In this document: positions 56,201-64,000 of the stretch, one piece after another | How positions within the stretch are numbered: the stretch's first letter is position 1 | How the letters are laid out: the number at the start of each line of letters is the position of its first letter | Origin: Lytechinus pictus | Lineage: Eukaryota > Echinodermata > Echinoidea > Temnopleuroida > Toxopneustidae | Assembly (NCBI RefSeq): GCF_037042905.1 | Contig: NC_087259.1 | Coordinates: forward strand, 23,484,501 to 23,548,500 | Direction: 5' to 3' | Length of the DNA: 64,000 bases | Program-made: the position numbers and the translations under genes | The notes under the pieces: generated by a model | Databases searched by the model: none | Told to the model about the DNA's origin: nothing | The model's input: only the letters and a program-made list of their open reading frames with translations

Positions 56201-59200
56201 CAAGACTCTGGTCTACAAGCTTGAGACCATGCTAAATGGGCTCTCAGTCAATGATTCAAACTTCAAAATAGAATGGAATTTAAATGCAAATGCCTCTGCT
56301 ATGGAAATCCTGAAACTTAGAACAACTCATTTCTTGCAATTGTTATCTTTTTGTCTAACCAGGAAACTGCACCTGCCAGGAAACCTGTTACCCCTGCACC
56401 AGCACCGCGCCCGGAACCCGCAGCGGCCCCTAAACCCCAGACACCTGCCAAGAGGGTATCGCGTACCCCCATCATCATCGTCCCTGCAGCAACTACAGCT
56501 CTCATCACACTCTATAATGCCAAGGATATATTACAAGATTTTAGGTTGGTTTCTGTCGTATTATTAGCCCACATTAGTTCTGCAGGACCTTGAAGTTACA
56601 TAATGTTGTCTAGCTTTAATGTCTGAGAAATGAGCATGAATTATTAATGGGGTTTGAATTAATTCATTTGCTGGTTTAGGGATTCATCTAGATATAGACA
56701 GACTGCTCATCAAGTATACAAATCAGTGATATGATCAATCGCTACATTTTATGTAAAAGACCACTTTTGTGGGTGTCTTCAATTTCACAGACTTTGAAGA
56801 AGGCATAGTCTCTCACCAAGGGTTGAGTTGACTTTAAGGCATGCATAAGTGCCAACATCATTGTATCATTAGTGCGCAATCCTTGTGATGTATTTCAAAC
56901 ATTGTATACATACTACTTCATACAGAATTCCAGTTGAATGCTTGTGTGCACACTTATGTGCTGTGCATGCGATTTTTAAAAGTTATTTTCTGGGATAAGA
57001 AATCTTTATTTCATGCATGGATGAATTCGCATTGTTAGCATATTGTGCATGCCGTTAACAACCATTGACTGATAGGAGGTGGGACAGCTTTAAAAACATA
57101 TCACAAAAGTTTTCTTGTGTTTCCACACAAATGGGGGACATTTCATGAAACAAATAGTGGTTCTCACTGGTGACTGTTATAAGCTACTGAAATCCTAGCA
57201 TCCGATTGGCTCAGCACAAATGAATAATTGAAAATCACCGACTGTATTTTAATGAAACACTGTCCTGAACTTTGTTGGGGGCGTCGTGTTATAATGTTTA
57301 CGACTCTCATGATAAGCAGGGCTCACAGGGAGAACAGTTTGAAAACTGAAGTGGTCACCCTGGGTGAAATATGAAGTTATTATTATTAGTAACTGTCAGA
57401 GATTGCTTGTTATGTTCTACAACTTTTCTGATCTCACTTTTTAGGTTTCTTACATCGGAAGACAAGAAGAAACAAGGTGCTAGGAAGGAGAATGATGTCT
57501 TGATCCAGAGAAGAAAAGACGACGGTAGCACGGTGCCCTACAGGGTCATAGACACAATCACCAAACTCACCCAAGCAGATTGGTAAGTGGCTCTGGTTGC
57601 ATTCAACTCAAAGGTGAAGTCCACCCCGAAGATTAATTGTTTTCTTAAAAGCAAATAAATTAGCTTAAAATAATAGTGACGGTTCGACAAAAATCCACCA
57701 AAGGAAGAGGGAGTTATTAATTTTTAACTTTTTTGATACGTGACATCATTTGCAAGCAGCCCCCCGTATATAATGTAATATAAATTCCAAAGTTTTAATG
57801 GAGCGGGATAAATACAAATATTTTTACTTATAGAAGGGGGAATGAAATGATGTGTCTGTTGATATGTTTATTACACAAATAAAATCACTGTCAAGTTTTT
57901 GATAAAACGTTATTTTTAAAATTCATATTACACGACATGGAGGAGCTGTTCGTCTATGACGTCACAAAATCAAAAGTTTCAAAATTTTTATCCATATTAT
58001 TCTTTGACGGAATTTCATCAAAACTTCACCGACAGTTTTCTCAAAGTTTTCTTCTACTAAACCAATTTATCGTTAATGGTGATGATAATGGTAATGGTAA
58101 TGATGATGATGATGATGATGATGATGAGGATGATGAGGATGATGATGATGATGAGGAGGAGGAGGAGGAGGAGGAGGATGATGATGATGACGACAAGGAG
58201 GAGTATAAATGATGGTTAAATAAACGAATTCAGTCTGTACTTGACGTAAACAGAAGTCATAAAAAAACTGAAAGTTTGTAAATTCTATTTTTTATTACCA
58301 GGGATCGTGTAGTAGCAGTATTTGTTCAAGGACCAACATGGCAATTCAAAGGATGGCCATGGATGAATGGCAACAACCCTGTAGATATCTTTGCCAGAAG
58401 TAAGTATTCCCCAATACCGACCGCACAGAAACATTGTTAGTCTAACAGAGCGCTAACAGTAAGCCCAGTCACATCTTTCGGATTGTGAAGTAAAAATATT
58501 CATTTCAATGAGTAAATAATGCATTGTTGTAACATTAGGCATCGCTGCCACATTACCGGTTGTATCAGGGCCTCTGTTAGCGCATTGTTGGCTCTAACAA
58601 CGTTTTTGTGCCGTTAGTACAGGAAAAGTAACCTTATTGCTAAAAGGGGTTGTCACAACTGAATGTTAAGCCAGTGTACAGCAATATATGAAGGCTGAGG
58701 AAGGTGGTTTTCTTAGTCCATTCTCTTGACATCTAGAATTGCCTTTTATTAAGAACATAAATAATTCAAAGAATTATAAAGAATTTTACTTCTTGATATT
58801 TTGTAAACAAAAGGCAATTATTGTTATCAAGAATTGAATGTTTGATATCAAGAAATGGGGTTAAAGGAGAAAAAGGCTGGCAACACTTTCAGTTTGTGGG
58901 CACACACTGGGTAAAACATCCAGGTGAGATCATTTAAGTATGACTTAGAGTCGCATTTAATGCCAAGTTGCGTGCATTATAAAAGGCATGACAGCATTGG
59001 TCAGATCATGCCAAGTGGATGCGCAGTACTGCATACTTATACGATTGTGCGTTTCGTATCATATACGCTTCAGCATTTTAGTGCGATTCTTTATACTTAA
59101 ATCTTTGTGAAAAACCCCCAGGCGTGACAACTCCTTCATGGGCAATTCCATATGTACATGCAATCCCCTTTATTTGGAACCATCCTGAAATGATTTGCGC

Positions 59201-59969
59201 TTTGTATGAAAAAGTGTTAAGCTTTCATCAAGGTGTGAGTGAGTAGGACATTAAGTGAAGTAAGAATAGAGAAAAATGGGAGTTGGATGGAGAAAAGGGT
59301 GGATTTTCATCGGATATGCCATATACAACTCTCTTTTTAAGAAAATATTTTCATTATGGATGATATGATAATCTGAATTTATTTAAATTGATAATTAAAA
59401 CACTGTTTTGGTCTACTGCTGAAGTATTAAAGTCAAACTCAAGTAGTCACAATGAGCAATTATTTTAGAGAGAAATTCTTATATTACCCTATTTTTCGAT
59501 CATTTTCTCTCTCAGTTCGTGGTTTCCATTTGAAATTTGATGAATTCAAGATTGATCCAAACGTCAAGAAATGGAACGTCCACATAATGGAGATCAGTCG
59601 GAGTAAACGCCATTTGGACAAAGCTAGGCTTCTCAATTTTTGGGAAGTATTGGACAAGTAAGTAAATTTTCTGATATTTACGCTTCTCACCAAGTATTCT
59701 GGAGGTATTTTCCAATAGTTTTCAGATTCATAGATATTTTTCATCACTTTTCATTATGCATCCACATGAACATATTTAAAAAACTGTATATTTATATATT
59801 TTAGTCTTTGTACTATGTATCTTGTATGCCAGTTATGATAGTTTATTTCTTCATTTCTTTGTTTATGTCAGGTTTTTTAAATTTGTTTTTAAAAATGTTT
59901 TTGTATGTTTTCTTCTTTGTCTTACATTTTAGGTACATGGTGAAAAACAAATCACATTTGAGAATCTAA
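38099..59969 (+). CDS. CDC73: CDC73/parafibromin, PAF1 complex subunit
   Basis: Nuclear scaffold subunit of the PAF1 elongation complex, which binds RNA polymerase II and supports H2B ubiquitylation, H3K4/K79 methylation and transcript 3'-end formation; a tumour suppressor in humans. Fifteen coding exons, all GT-AG with matching phases: 38099-38229, 46373-46478, 47345-47414, 48164-48226, 48784-48863, 49553-49617, 51350-51572, 52007-52117, 52788-52866, 53995-54077, 56363-56544, 57445-57582, 58302-58399, 59516-59657, 59933-59969. They sum to 1,608 bases = 535 aa plus TAA (human 531). N-terminal domain residues 1-~115 ([36 protein letters not shown]). Bipartite nuclear signal KR(125-126)-10-KKRR(137-140). 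Middle [20 protein letters not shown] and [16 protein letters not shown]. Pro/Ala-rich linker 338-367. C-terminal Ras-like fold domain from [17 protein letters not shown] (370) to [12 protein letters not shown]. No defect seen. Confidence 0.98.
38230..39525 (+). other. CDC73 intron 1, 5' part
   Basis: Largest intron (8,143 bp, 38230-46372). This part has a GC-richer stretch with GCGCGAGAGGGCGCGATTTT and GCGTCAT...GCGTACGAAAATGGCG near 38,560-38,610, which could mark a regulatory region; otherwise no gene. Confidence 0.4.
39526..39766 (+). other. Unrecognised open frame in CDC73 intron 1
   Basis: About 80 codons from an AG acceptor-like TTTTCATTCAG (39,516) with [40 protein letters not shown] and [10 protein letters not shown] then stop. 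Composition is protein-like and unlike the surrounding AT-rich DNA, and the minus strand is also open. I do not recognise the family. It may be a relic of the same mobile element as 40810-41209. Confidence 0.3.
40241..40516. mobile_element. Non-autonomous hAT-type MITE with 8-bp target duplication
   Basis: The element is 40249-40508. Ends CACTAGCGTACCTATGGGG and ATCCTAGGTACGCTACTG are inverted with a few mismatches. CCTGCAGC flanks it at 40241-40248 and 40509-40516. It shares ACGAGTCACAACC, GGTACGAAATCCTTTATTTG and TTTGCTTGTCAAATTTTTGG with the element at 1255-1615. Confidence 0.85.
40628..40797. repeat. 85-bp tandem duplication
   Basis: ATGCATGTAAAGTGATTTAT at 40628 and ATGCATGTACAGTGATTTAT at 40713, with the following TTGAAATATCAATTAAGAAC and GGAATGATGAATG repeated. 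Near-identical copies, no coding content. Confidence 0.8.
40810..41209 (+). pseudogene. Transposase-like C-terminal relic, frameshifted
   Basis: One frame reads [20 protein letters not shown] and [11 protein letters not shown]. After a shift near 40,945 the other frame reads [40 protein letters not shown] and a Lys/Glu-rich coiled tail to SSVWCTMDL and TAA at 41207-41209. The arrangement (N-x-SGER-x-FG, then a W-L-x-K helix and a charged coil) recalls C-termini of mobile-element proteins common in invertebrate genomes. The superfamily is not certain. No catalytic domain lies upstream; a MITE and unassigned DNA do. Confidence 0.4.
41210..42173. other. CDC73 intron 1, no gene recognised
   Basis: Includes G- and C-homopolymer runs at 41,305-41,345 and 41,465-41,480. 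A CAGTGGCGTACC hAT-like end at 42,159-42,170 lies immediately before the large palindrome. Confidence 0.4.
42174..42827. repeat. 654-bp nearly perfect palindrome
   Basis: The left arm starts TCTAGAGAGTAAAAATCA and the right arm ends TGATTTTTACTCTCTAGA, with arms of ~315 bp meeting around 42,501 (CCAACGTTA ... TAACGTTGG, spacer ~17 bases). Arms differ by a few substitutions and small indels (e.g. TAGTA present only on the right near 42,532). Each arm carries GTAAGGTCACTCTCATACGA, GGGCTTCCGTCATATACTTT and AACAAGATGGCGGCG or complements. No ORF spans it. In CDC73 pre-mRNA it would form a long hairpin. Confidence 0.92.
42828..43735. other. CDC73 intron 1, unassigned
   Basis: No gene. AACTTCGCG(C/G)AC-like phrases recur near 43,016, 43,258 and 43,606 (AAAACTTCGCGCAC, AACTTCGCGGACC, CCGTCCGCGAAGT, the last inverted), hinting at an old inverted-repeat element. 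Confidence 0.35.
43736..43804. repeat. Perfect 29-bp stem-loop
   Basis: Arms 43736-43764 (ATCTATGTTATTGACCGCGA then TTTATCGCT) and 43776-43804 are exact complements separated by an 11-base loop (AATCTCCGAAG). Too short for most MITEs. Confidence 0.9.
43843..44990 (-). pseudogene. Non-LTR retrotransposon C-terminal relic (zinc-knuckle type)
   Basis: The minus strand reads [20 protein letters not shown] and [59 protein letters not shown], then after a break [40 protein letters not shown] and LRTDLI. This is the post-RT region and CPLC...EDxxHxxxxCP-type finger of a LINE clade; RT and endonuclease are absent. A stop/frame change separates the two halves near 44,190. It lies antisense in CDC73 intron 1. 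Confidence 0.82.
44991..46372 (+). other. CDC73 intron 1, 3' part
   Basis: Holds a copy of the CCACTCGTCAATGGAAGTG motif (45,316-45,334, followed by a C run), also seen at 7278-7303 and 7535-7557. An open frame at 45400-45699 (99 codons, [20 protein letters not shown]) is not recognised. The acceptor TTTATCTATGTGCAG ends at 46372. Confidence 0.4.
46373..46478 (+). CDS. CDC73: CDC73 exon 2
   Basis: Completes Gly44 (GG|T) and encodes [20 protein letters not shown] and [15 protein letters not shown]; donor CTT|GTAAGT. Confidence 0.97.
46479..47344 (+). other. CDC73 intron 2
   Basis: Non-coding, no recognised element. Confidence 0.6.
47345..47414 (+). CDS. CDC73: CDC73 exon 3
   Basis: [20 protein letters not shown] and GEI, phase 1 end (ATA A|GTAAGT). 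[11 protein letters not shown] is one of the most conserved stretches of the protein. Confidence 0.97.
47680..47850 (+). mobile_element. tRNA-derived SINE (family C) in CDC73 intron 3
   Basis: GTGTTTGCTCAGTTGGTTGA then GCG (A box) and GGGGGTTCAATCTCCGGCCA (B box) at tRNA spacing, followed by a short non-tRNA body (GTTGCTGCTACCCTG, GGGACAGCAGCTGCC). The head does not fold as a complete tRNA with an acceptor end, so it is read as a SINE. Confidence 0.7.
48164..48226 (+). CDS. CDC73: CDC73 exon 4
   Basis: [20 protein letters not shown] and Q; acceptor TTTATTTTTCAG, donor CAAG|GTAACA. Confidence 0.96.
48227..48783 (+). other. CDC73 intron 4
   Basis: Non-coding, no recognised element. Intron 5 (48864-49552) is similar. 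Confidence 0.6.
48784..48863 (+). CDS. CDC73: CDC73 exon 5
   Basis: [20 protein letters not shown] and DEVRRDK. Carries the bipartite nuclear localisation signal KR-X10-KKRR, matching the position of the mapped signal in human parafibromin. Confidence 0.97.
49553..49617 (+). CDS. CDC73: CDC73 exon 6
   Basis: [20 protein letters not shown] and I plus two bases; acceptor TTTTCCTCAAAAG, donor TTCG|GTGAGT. Confidence 0.96.
49697..50290. repeat. Interspersed repeat with AAAGGACAAATCTATCC end, in intron 6
   Basis: Shares TAAAAAGAGAAAAATCCAAC, ATTTCATCAAAATCGGATGT, CACAAAACAGTTATATGCAC and the mirrored half (AAAATGTCATAACTTTCTTA) with 22290-23205. The ends are diverged. It provides the pre-insertion sequence for the nested MITE of that locus. 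50291-51349 holds no recognised element. Confidence 0.65.
51350..51572 (+). CDS. CDC73: CDC73 exon 7
   Basis: Completes Arg (CG|A). Encodes [55 protein letters not shown] and [16 protein letters not shown]; donor AAG|GTAGGT. The region corresponds to the human segment that binds beta-catenin. Confidence 0.97.
51573..52006 (+). other. CDC73 intron 7
   Basis: Non-coding; ends in a long T run before GAGCAG. Intron 8 (52118-52787) is likewise without a recognised element. Confidence 0.6.
52007..52117 (+). CDS. CDC73: CDC73 exon 8
   Basis: [20 protein letters not shown] followed by a Gln/Ser/Asn-rich stretch; donor CAG|GTAGGA. Exactly 37 codons, phase 0 at both ends, so it could be skipped without shifting frame. 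Confidence 0.97.
52788..52866 (+). CDS. CDC73: CDC73 exon 9
   Basis: [20 protein letters not shown] and RFKGKE; donor [23 protein letters not shown] is near-invariant in animals. Confidence 0.97.
53343..53506. repeat. 82-bp tandem duplication in CDC73 intron 9
   Basis: TGGATTAAGGCGAGCGGTAG at 53343 and 53425, followed each time by CGAGTGATCGC, CTTAAAACTGAG and GCATGATGCATTAATAT. Near-identical copies. The rest of intron 9 (52867-53994) shows no gene. Confidence 0.8.
53995..54077 (+). CDS. CDC73: CDC73 exon 10
   Basis: [20 protein letters not shown] and SNLNKPAQ; donor CAG|GTAAGC. Phase 2 start fits exon 9. Confidence 0.96.
54462..54560. repeat. 15-bp minisatellite (ATATTGATGTAAAT)n
   Basis: About six copies of ATATTGATGTAAATAT-like units in intron 10; minus-strand frame gives repeating [11 protein letters not shown] peptides and is not a gene. 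Confidence 0.85.
55250..55900 (+). promoter_or_regulatory. Three DR1 sites in repeat copy 3
   Basis: AGGTCAAAGGTCA at 55250-55262, 55735-55747 and 55888-55900; one further unit has decayed to AGATCGAAGGTCA (about 55,414). Intronic to CDC73. Regulatory activity is inference. Confidence 0.4.
55561..55725. mobile_element. Nested MITE inserted at a CCNGG-type site, copy 2
   Basis: TGGGGAGTGTTTCATCAACA to TTTTCATGAAACGCCCCCCA, reverse-complement orientation to 22449-22615. The empty site in sister repeat units reads GAGTTTCAGGTCAC; here the left flank reads TTTCTGG and the right CCAGGTCAC, consistent with a ~5-bp duplication. Confidence 0.75.
56363..56544 (+). CDS. CDC73: CDC73 exon 11
   Basis: Pro/Ala-rich linker ([20 protein letters not shown] and [10 protein letters not shown]) and the start of the C-terminal domain ([28 protein letters not shown]). 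Donor TTTTAG|GTTGGT is a weaker GT match than the others. Confidence 0.97.
56545..57444 (+). other. CDC73 intron 11
   Basis: Non-coding; no recognised element. Confidence 0.6.
57445..57582 (+). CDS. CDC73: CDC73 exon 12
   Basis: [40 protein letters not shown] and LTQAD; donor GATTG|GTAAGT splits the Trp codon. Confidence 0.97.
57610..58204. repeat. Dispersed repeat plus (GAT)n/(GAG)n microsatellite in intron 12
   Basis: AAAGGTGAAGTCCACCCCGA at 57,612 opens a repeat related to those at 21.9-22.3 and 28.3-29.0 kb (TGATACGTGACATCATTTGC, CTGTTCGTCTATGACGTCAC). From 58,077 to 58,204 follow runs of GATGAT and GAGGAG. The acidic 91-codon open frame is compositional. Confidence 0.7.
58302..58399 (+). 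CDS. CDC73: CDC73 exon 13
   Basis: [32 protein letters not shown]. [15 protein letters not shown] is the signature of the CDC73 C-terminal domain. Confidence 0.98.
58400..59515 (+). other. CDC73 intron 13
   Basis: Non-coding; no recognised element. A short inverted pair (TCTAACAGAGCGCTAACAG / CTGTTAGCGCATTG near 58,440 and 58,572) may be a decayed MITE. Confidence 0.45.
59516..59657 (+). CDS. CDC73: CDC73 exon 14
   Basis: [40 protein letters not shown] and FWEVLD; acceptor TTTTCTCTCTCAG, donor ACAA|GTAAGT. Confidence 0.97.
59933..59969 (+). CDS. CDC73: CDC73 exon 15 (terminal)
   Basis: Completes Lys (AA|G) and ends [11 protein letters not shown] with TAA at 59967-59969, aligned with the human C-terminus (YMVKHKSHLRF). 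Confidence 0.95.
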
Positions 59970-60750
59970 AGCTGAAGATGGAACTCTTGTTATTCAGGGC
60001 AGTACTCAAAAAGCAACATTGAAGATGCTGTGGCATGATGAATCCTGGAGTCAAGACTAGACGCATTGGTTTAGTACACTAAACAGACTACATGAATGTA
60101 TGATGGCCGATCTCAGACGTAATCTATCTGTCATCATCATTGATGATCAGTAACATGTGATTCAGATGTTTCCTCCACTGACGATGGATAGCGCTATCAA
60201 TCACCATTGGTTATCTGTAACATATTATTCAAACATTATTACTATTTGTGATGGATAGCGATATCATTCAATACTGACGATTGGTGAAGTGTTTTTCTGA
60301 GGTTATTACCATTTGTCTTGGATAGCGCTATCAATCACCAGTGGTGATCAGTACTGTGTCATTCAATAGTGACGATTTATGAAGTGTTTTTCAGATGTTA
60401 TTATCATTTGTATTGGATAGTGCTATCAATCACCGGTGATGATTGGTAATGTATTATTCAAGTGTTATCTCTTCTTGCAATAGGTAACATGTTTTAAGCT
60501 CTTTCTCAGCAGCATTGCAATGTATGATGCGTCACAATGTACAGTACACATTGCCCATGGTGATACATGTCACAATGCAAATAACAGCACACCATATCAT
60601 GCAAAATCAAAGCCCCCCCCCCCCCCATTATAAGCAGCAGAGAACAGTAATATTTCATTTTGACATTATTACCACTTGCTATCCGGAGCACAAACGTGGT
60701 TGCAAGTGGTGACAGGCGTCGATTGGCAATCAGTCACCACTCGCAATAAA
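59970..60750 (+). other. CDC73: CDC73 3' UTR candidate
   Basis: The first AATAAA after the stop that I can find is at 60745-60750 (TCGCAATAAAGG), so a 3' UTR of about 780 bases is possible. The region contains diverged ~100-bp repeats with GATAGCGCTATC (see next entry). The true end is unproven. Confidence 0.35.
60128..60460. repeat. Diverged tandem repeats with GATAGCGCTATC palindromes
   Basis: GGATAGCGCTATCAATCACC occurs near 60,185 and 60,330, with variants GGATAGCGATATCATTCA (60,253) and GGATAGTGCTATCAATCACC (60,414). Each is followed by TGATCAGTA/TTGGTAA and ATTATTCAA-type phrases. A fourth-to-fifth weaker unit appears near 60,715-60,800 (AATCAGTCACCACTCGCAAT). Confidence 0.65.
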
Positions 60751-61537
60751 GGATCATTCAGTCTGTGATCTTTCACCACCGGTCATTGATAGCACTGTCC
60801 ATCATGATTAGCTATAATGCTGATATTGAGATATTTGTTACAGAGGAAAATACCAAGGATCTGCTACACAAAGCATAGCAATTGATCGCAATCCGTTTGT
60901 TGATATTTCTTGGTAAGAGACATAGACATTGCACCTGTTACATGTCTTACAGGGGTTCCATGACATTTACTCCGGGGACAATTGCTCCGATGGAAAATCC
61001 GCATGTTATTAAGAAAAACATATAATCTGACCTCCAAAACTAAATGAACCCTAATCCTTATCTTTACATTATTCTGAACTAGGAACTCTATTACAACCCT
61101 AACCTTATGTCCTCTGAGATATTTGGACTGGAGCAAATGTCGCAGGAGCAAATGTTGTGTCACCCGTAGAGGTGTAACCCTTGATTAGGGGAGAGGGGGA
61201 TGTTATGTTACGTAGAAGAAAGTGTTTAGAATTGATTTTATGAAGGGCTATGGTAGAATGTGTGTACAGCAATACCATGTGTACAGAAAAGGATATCACG
61301 TCATTGCACCATTTGTATTTTCAGCTACTTTTCATATCTTCATAGAAGTATTGGTATTAGTACCGTTCAAATGACAAACAAAAAATTGAGTGGGCCAAGA
61401 CCTTTTTCTTCTTCAGACCATTTGTTAAATTACATTATTTTCTTCTTTTTTATTATTTGATGCAAGACCATATAAAATTATTGTATGCCCCACCCACCAT
61501 TTTTTAAATGACATAATGTGATCAAAATAGATCCTAC
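60751..61537. other. No gene recognised
   Basis: Downstream of CDC73. CTCCGGGGACAATTGCTCCG and GACTGGAGCAAATGTCGCAG phrases near 60,970 and 61,128 suggest a small old inverted-repeat element; nothing coding. Confidence 0.4.
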
Positions 61538-62643
61538 AGAGCTGCCAAATAGTACGATTTTGTCGTATTCCGTACGATTTTTCATTTAAAATCCGACGCT
61601 AGGACTTTTATGAATAAAATATGATTTTACAAAAAATATAGCTATGGCAAGGCTCGACATTACAGAAATCCACTACGGGCAACCATTATTTAAAAATGTG
61701 AAGTTTTGGTGCCCCGAATTGGGCAACCAATAATTTTCAAAGTAGCGCAATTTTTCTCCCGATTTTGCACGCATTTATCAACTTTTTACAGTTCAAATTG
61801 CAAGCCAATTCGTCATGCGCCCTTTTTGTTGATCTACACACACACATGACAGTACATAGGCTTACCGCTATAGCATACAGTAGCTATTATCCAGCCGGCC
61901 GGCTGGCGTGAGCTTTGCATGAAACCTCTGCAGCTACATGTAGCTATCTGTGTGCTAGCAGCCTATTCAGACTCGGGTAGCTACGATACAAAATGTTGCT
62001 GCTAAGAAATCTTCCACAGAACTTTGAAAATCTATGTCAAAGTCACATTTTACACCAATGATATGCCCTTCTACAGTCCATATTACTAAAATTTGGTGTA
62101 AACTGATTATTTGCAAGCATTAAAAAGAGGAATTATGACCTCTCTTTTGACTCAAATAGACCGATTTCCAAATGTATTAATACACATAAAAACACATAGG
62201 TGAGTACATCACAGTCCCACATGTGCATTTGTATGTATGTTGATACTTGGTTTCTTTTGAAGCTGTGTCTTTTCTAGCCAAAAATAAGCAAACAGTTTCT
62301 TTCTTGTTTATAAATGACTTCTTAAACCACTCTTCAGAAAGAAAATACTTTGGGAAGGCATTTCATTGATATGAAATGTGAATTTTTCAAACATTTTAGC
62401 AAACAAAGTGAAGGACTTTTCTCACACTTTTTTTCCAGATATAACTTTTGCCGTTTTCTTATTTTTTTTTTTTTTTTTTGACAGTGGTTAAACCATATAC
62501 CCCTTCCCATTGAATATGCCTGATTAAAGAATGTGTTTCTACTGAAAAAAAAAAAATTGTCTAAAAATAGGATTTTTGGGGTGAAATAATAGGATTTTTG
62601 GGGTGAAATAATAGGATTTTTGGTCAAGTGTGGTTGGCAGCTC
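61538..62643. mobile_element. Possible non-autonomous DNA element with AGAGCTGCCAA ends
   Basis: AGAGCTGCCAA at 61538 and TTGGCAGCTCT at about 62633-62643 are perfect 11-base inverted repeats. Near the right end is a 22-bp unit AATAGGATTTTTGGGGTGAA repeated about three times (62,567-62,625). Weakly matching flanks (GATCCTA / GACCCTA). No transposase is seen; the T and A runs are compositional. Confidence 0.45.
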
Positions 62644-63348
62644 TGACCCTAATATCATGTAAACAACCTATTTATGTAGCATTTGAATTTGTTTCACTGG
62701 TTGAAATGCAAGTGTCCATATGTTATATATTAATTAGCAGATCAGTCCATTATATTTGTCTTTTCTAGCAATAAATGATGCATACTATTCCATTTTCTGA
62801 CAACTAAAATACTAATATAAACTGTGTAATAATTCATTCTTACTTTGCTTCAAAATCCAGATACTTTGAGAAAAACAGCATTCCTGGATAATTATCTTAT
62901 TATGAAGAATAATCACTTTGTCAAAGTTGCTTTAAAGTAGGTAAAAGCTCCACATTTGTAAATAAACCTTCGGCGCATTTACTATCCTTGTTTAGAAATT
63001 ACTAATGTACAGTGTACATATATATATATTACATGTAAAGGATTATATTGTCATGATCCTGTGTAAGAAATATGCCTTCCTATTGTTCTACATGTATATG
63101 ATCATGTATTTATGACAAATGGTTGTAAACAACAGTTCTTTAAATGGTTTTTCGTTAATGGTAATAAATTCATAACAGGGAACCTACAGTAAATGAAGGT
63201 TAATTCATTCTGACTTCTTAATGACTCATCATCTTTTATCCAGACTTTCCCTCATGGTATACATGATTGGTTTATTTTCACTTGGTCTACTAACCTACAA
63301 GCAGTTGGTCTTCTCAGCTAGTAATATAACACATGGGCTAAACCCATT
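62644..63348. other. No gene recognised
   Basis: AT-rich, several AATAAA-like hexamers (e.g. GCAATAAATGA near 62,768; GTAATAAATTC near 63,162) that could serve as distal polyadenylation signals, but no evidence for either. Confidence 0.35.
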
Positions 63349-63651
63349 GGCCCGTATTCTGAAGTCGGGTTTAAGTTAAACTCTGGTTTTAAGTTGTGGT
63401 TTAACTATGGAAAGCCAGTTGTTACATAAACCTATAACAGTAGAGGTTCAATGTATCAGCTCATAAAATATTATTAACTGCCTGGGAAGGATAAGTATGA
63501 CAGTTGTCTTGACCATTGAAGAAATTAGTAAAGAGCACAGTAAACATGAGAAGCATTCACTGTAAACAAAATATTGAACCGTTTGGCTTCCCATAATTTT
63601 AGCACAGAGTTAGACCATGGTCTAAGTTAAACCCTACTCCAGAATACGGCC
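63349..63651. mobile_element. MITE with GGCCCGTATTCTGAAG ends
   Basis: Left GGCCCGTATTCTGAAGTCGG and GTTTAAGTTAAAC; right TAAGTTAAACCCTACTCCAG and AATACGGCC, inverted with few mismatches. Approximate flanking repeat CATTGG / CATTTGG. ~300 bp, non-coding. Confidence 0.7.
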
Positions 63652-64000
63652 ATTTGGTCTACGGTCGTTGGTAGTATAATGTGTAATTTAGTCTAATGCT
63701 GAATTGGTCTGATTTTAGTTTGCTTTGTAGAATGAATATTTGGTTTATTAACAGTTCATTCAGCCATATGGACTAAGTTATGTTATTAAACCAAGCAGAT
63801 ATTAGACAAAATGGTTGTACCATAACTGGAAATTGGTAATTTGGCTAAATGTCAATATATGAGCTGGTTGTAGACAAACTAGGATTAGACCATGTTGGAT
63901 GAGACTTAACAGAAACTAGAAAGTAGACTAAACGATCATTGACCAACTGGCAATTTACTGTATACATTTACGTACTTGTCTTAAAAGACTTTACATGTTA
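63652..64000. repeat. Region enriched in TTGGTCTA-like motifs
   Basis: TTGGTCTA or close variants and their complements recur on both sides of the MITE (e.g. CACTTGGTCTACTAACC, CCATTTGGTCTACGG, AATTGGTCTGATTTTAG, TATGGACTAAGT, AGATTAGACAAAATGG-like phrases). Degenerate low-complexity repeat; no gene. The window ends here. Confidence 0.4.

Noticed and set aside
56229..56567. 112-codon open frame overlapping CDC73 exon 11, and its antisense Gly/Ala-rich frame
   Set aside because: Out of frame with the conserved CDC73 reading frame ([14 protein letters not shown]); shadows of a Pro/Ala-rich exon.
57937..58212. Acidic 91-codon open frame (poly-Asp/Glu)
   Set aside because: Most of it is a GAT/GAG microsatellite within CDC73 intron 12; no splice or conservation signal.
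1..64000. CRISPR arrays, operons or prophage-like gene clusters
   Set aside because: Repeats here are transposon- or satellite-type and genes are intron-split; nothing of prokaryotic organisation was found.

Overview
This is animal nuclear DNA. It is AT-rich, full of introns and packed with interspersed repeats. Protein-level matches, repeat types (tRNA-derived SINEs, CR1/L2-like retrotransposons, many small inverted-repeat transposons) and gene architecture suggest a marine invertebrate deuterostome, most likely an echinoderm such as a sea urchin. The species assignment is inference. I see no bacterial or viral gene order, no CRISPR array and no free-standing rRNA or tRNA gene.
Three host genes are supported. 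(1) At 2,010-3,961 (+) are the last two coding exons of a monocarboxylate-transporter-like (SLC16/MFS) gene; its 5' exons lie off the left edge. (2) From 26,651 down to 19,158 (-) is a three-coding-exon microsomal glutathione S-transferase 1 (MGST1, MAPEG) gene of 154 aa. A second, intact, diverged copy of its first coding exon lies upstream at 33,827-33,955 (-). (3) At 38,099-59,969 (+) is a complete 15-coding-exon CDC73/parafibromin gene (535 aa), the PAF1-complex subunit. All its junctions use GT-AG and keep the frame. MGST1 and CDC73 are divergently oriented, so the region between their starts may hold both promoters.
Everything else is mostly mobile-element debris. 4.2-17.3 kb is a nested graveyard: non-LTR reverse transcriptase relics on both strands, a CR1/L2-like element inserted into a tandem-repeat-bearing element and itself interrupted, a tRNA SINE inside another relic, a 1.3 kb hAT-type element with perfect 8-bp target duplication, and several foldback MITEs. 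22-36 kb holds more MITEs, including a TTAA-flanked piggyBac-like element and one with a 9-bp duplication, two palindrome-rich blocks, and a diverged local triplication. CDC73 intron 1 (8.1 kb) contains a hAT MITE, a transposase-like C-terminal relic, a 654-bp nearly perfect palindrome, and a reverse-transcriptase C-terminal relic.
The observation with most functional promise is an interspersed repeat family (copies at 5.4-9.8, 34.0-35.0 and 55.0-56.1 kb) whose ~150-180-bp internal units carry perfect direct repeats AGGTCA-A-AGGTCA, the DR1 nuclear-receptor site. One copy with four such sites lies immediately upstream of the duplicated MGST1 first exon. I see no clearly new multi-gene system; the novelty here is mainly in repeat architecture and its possible regulatory use.
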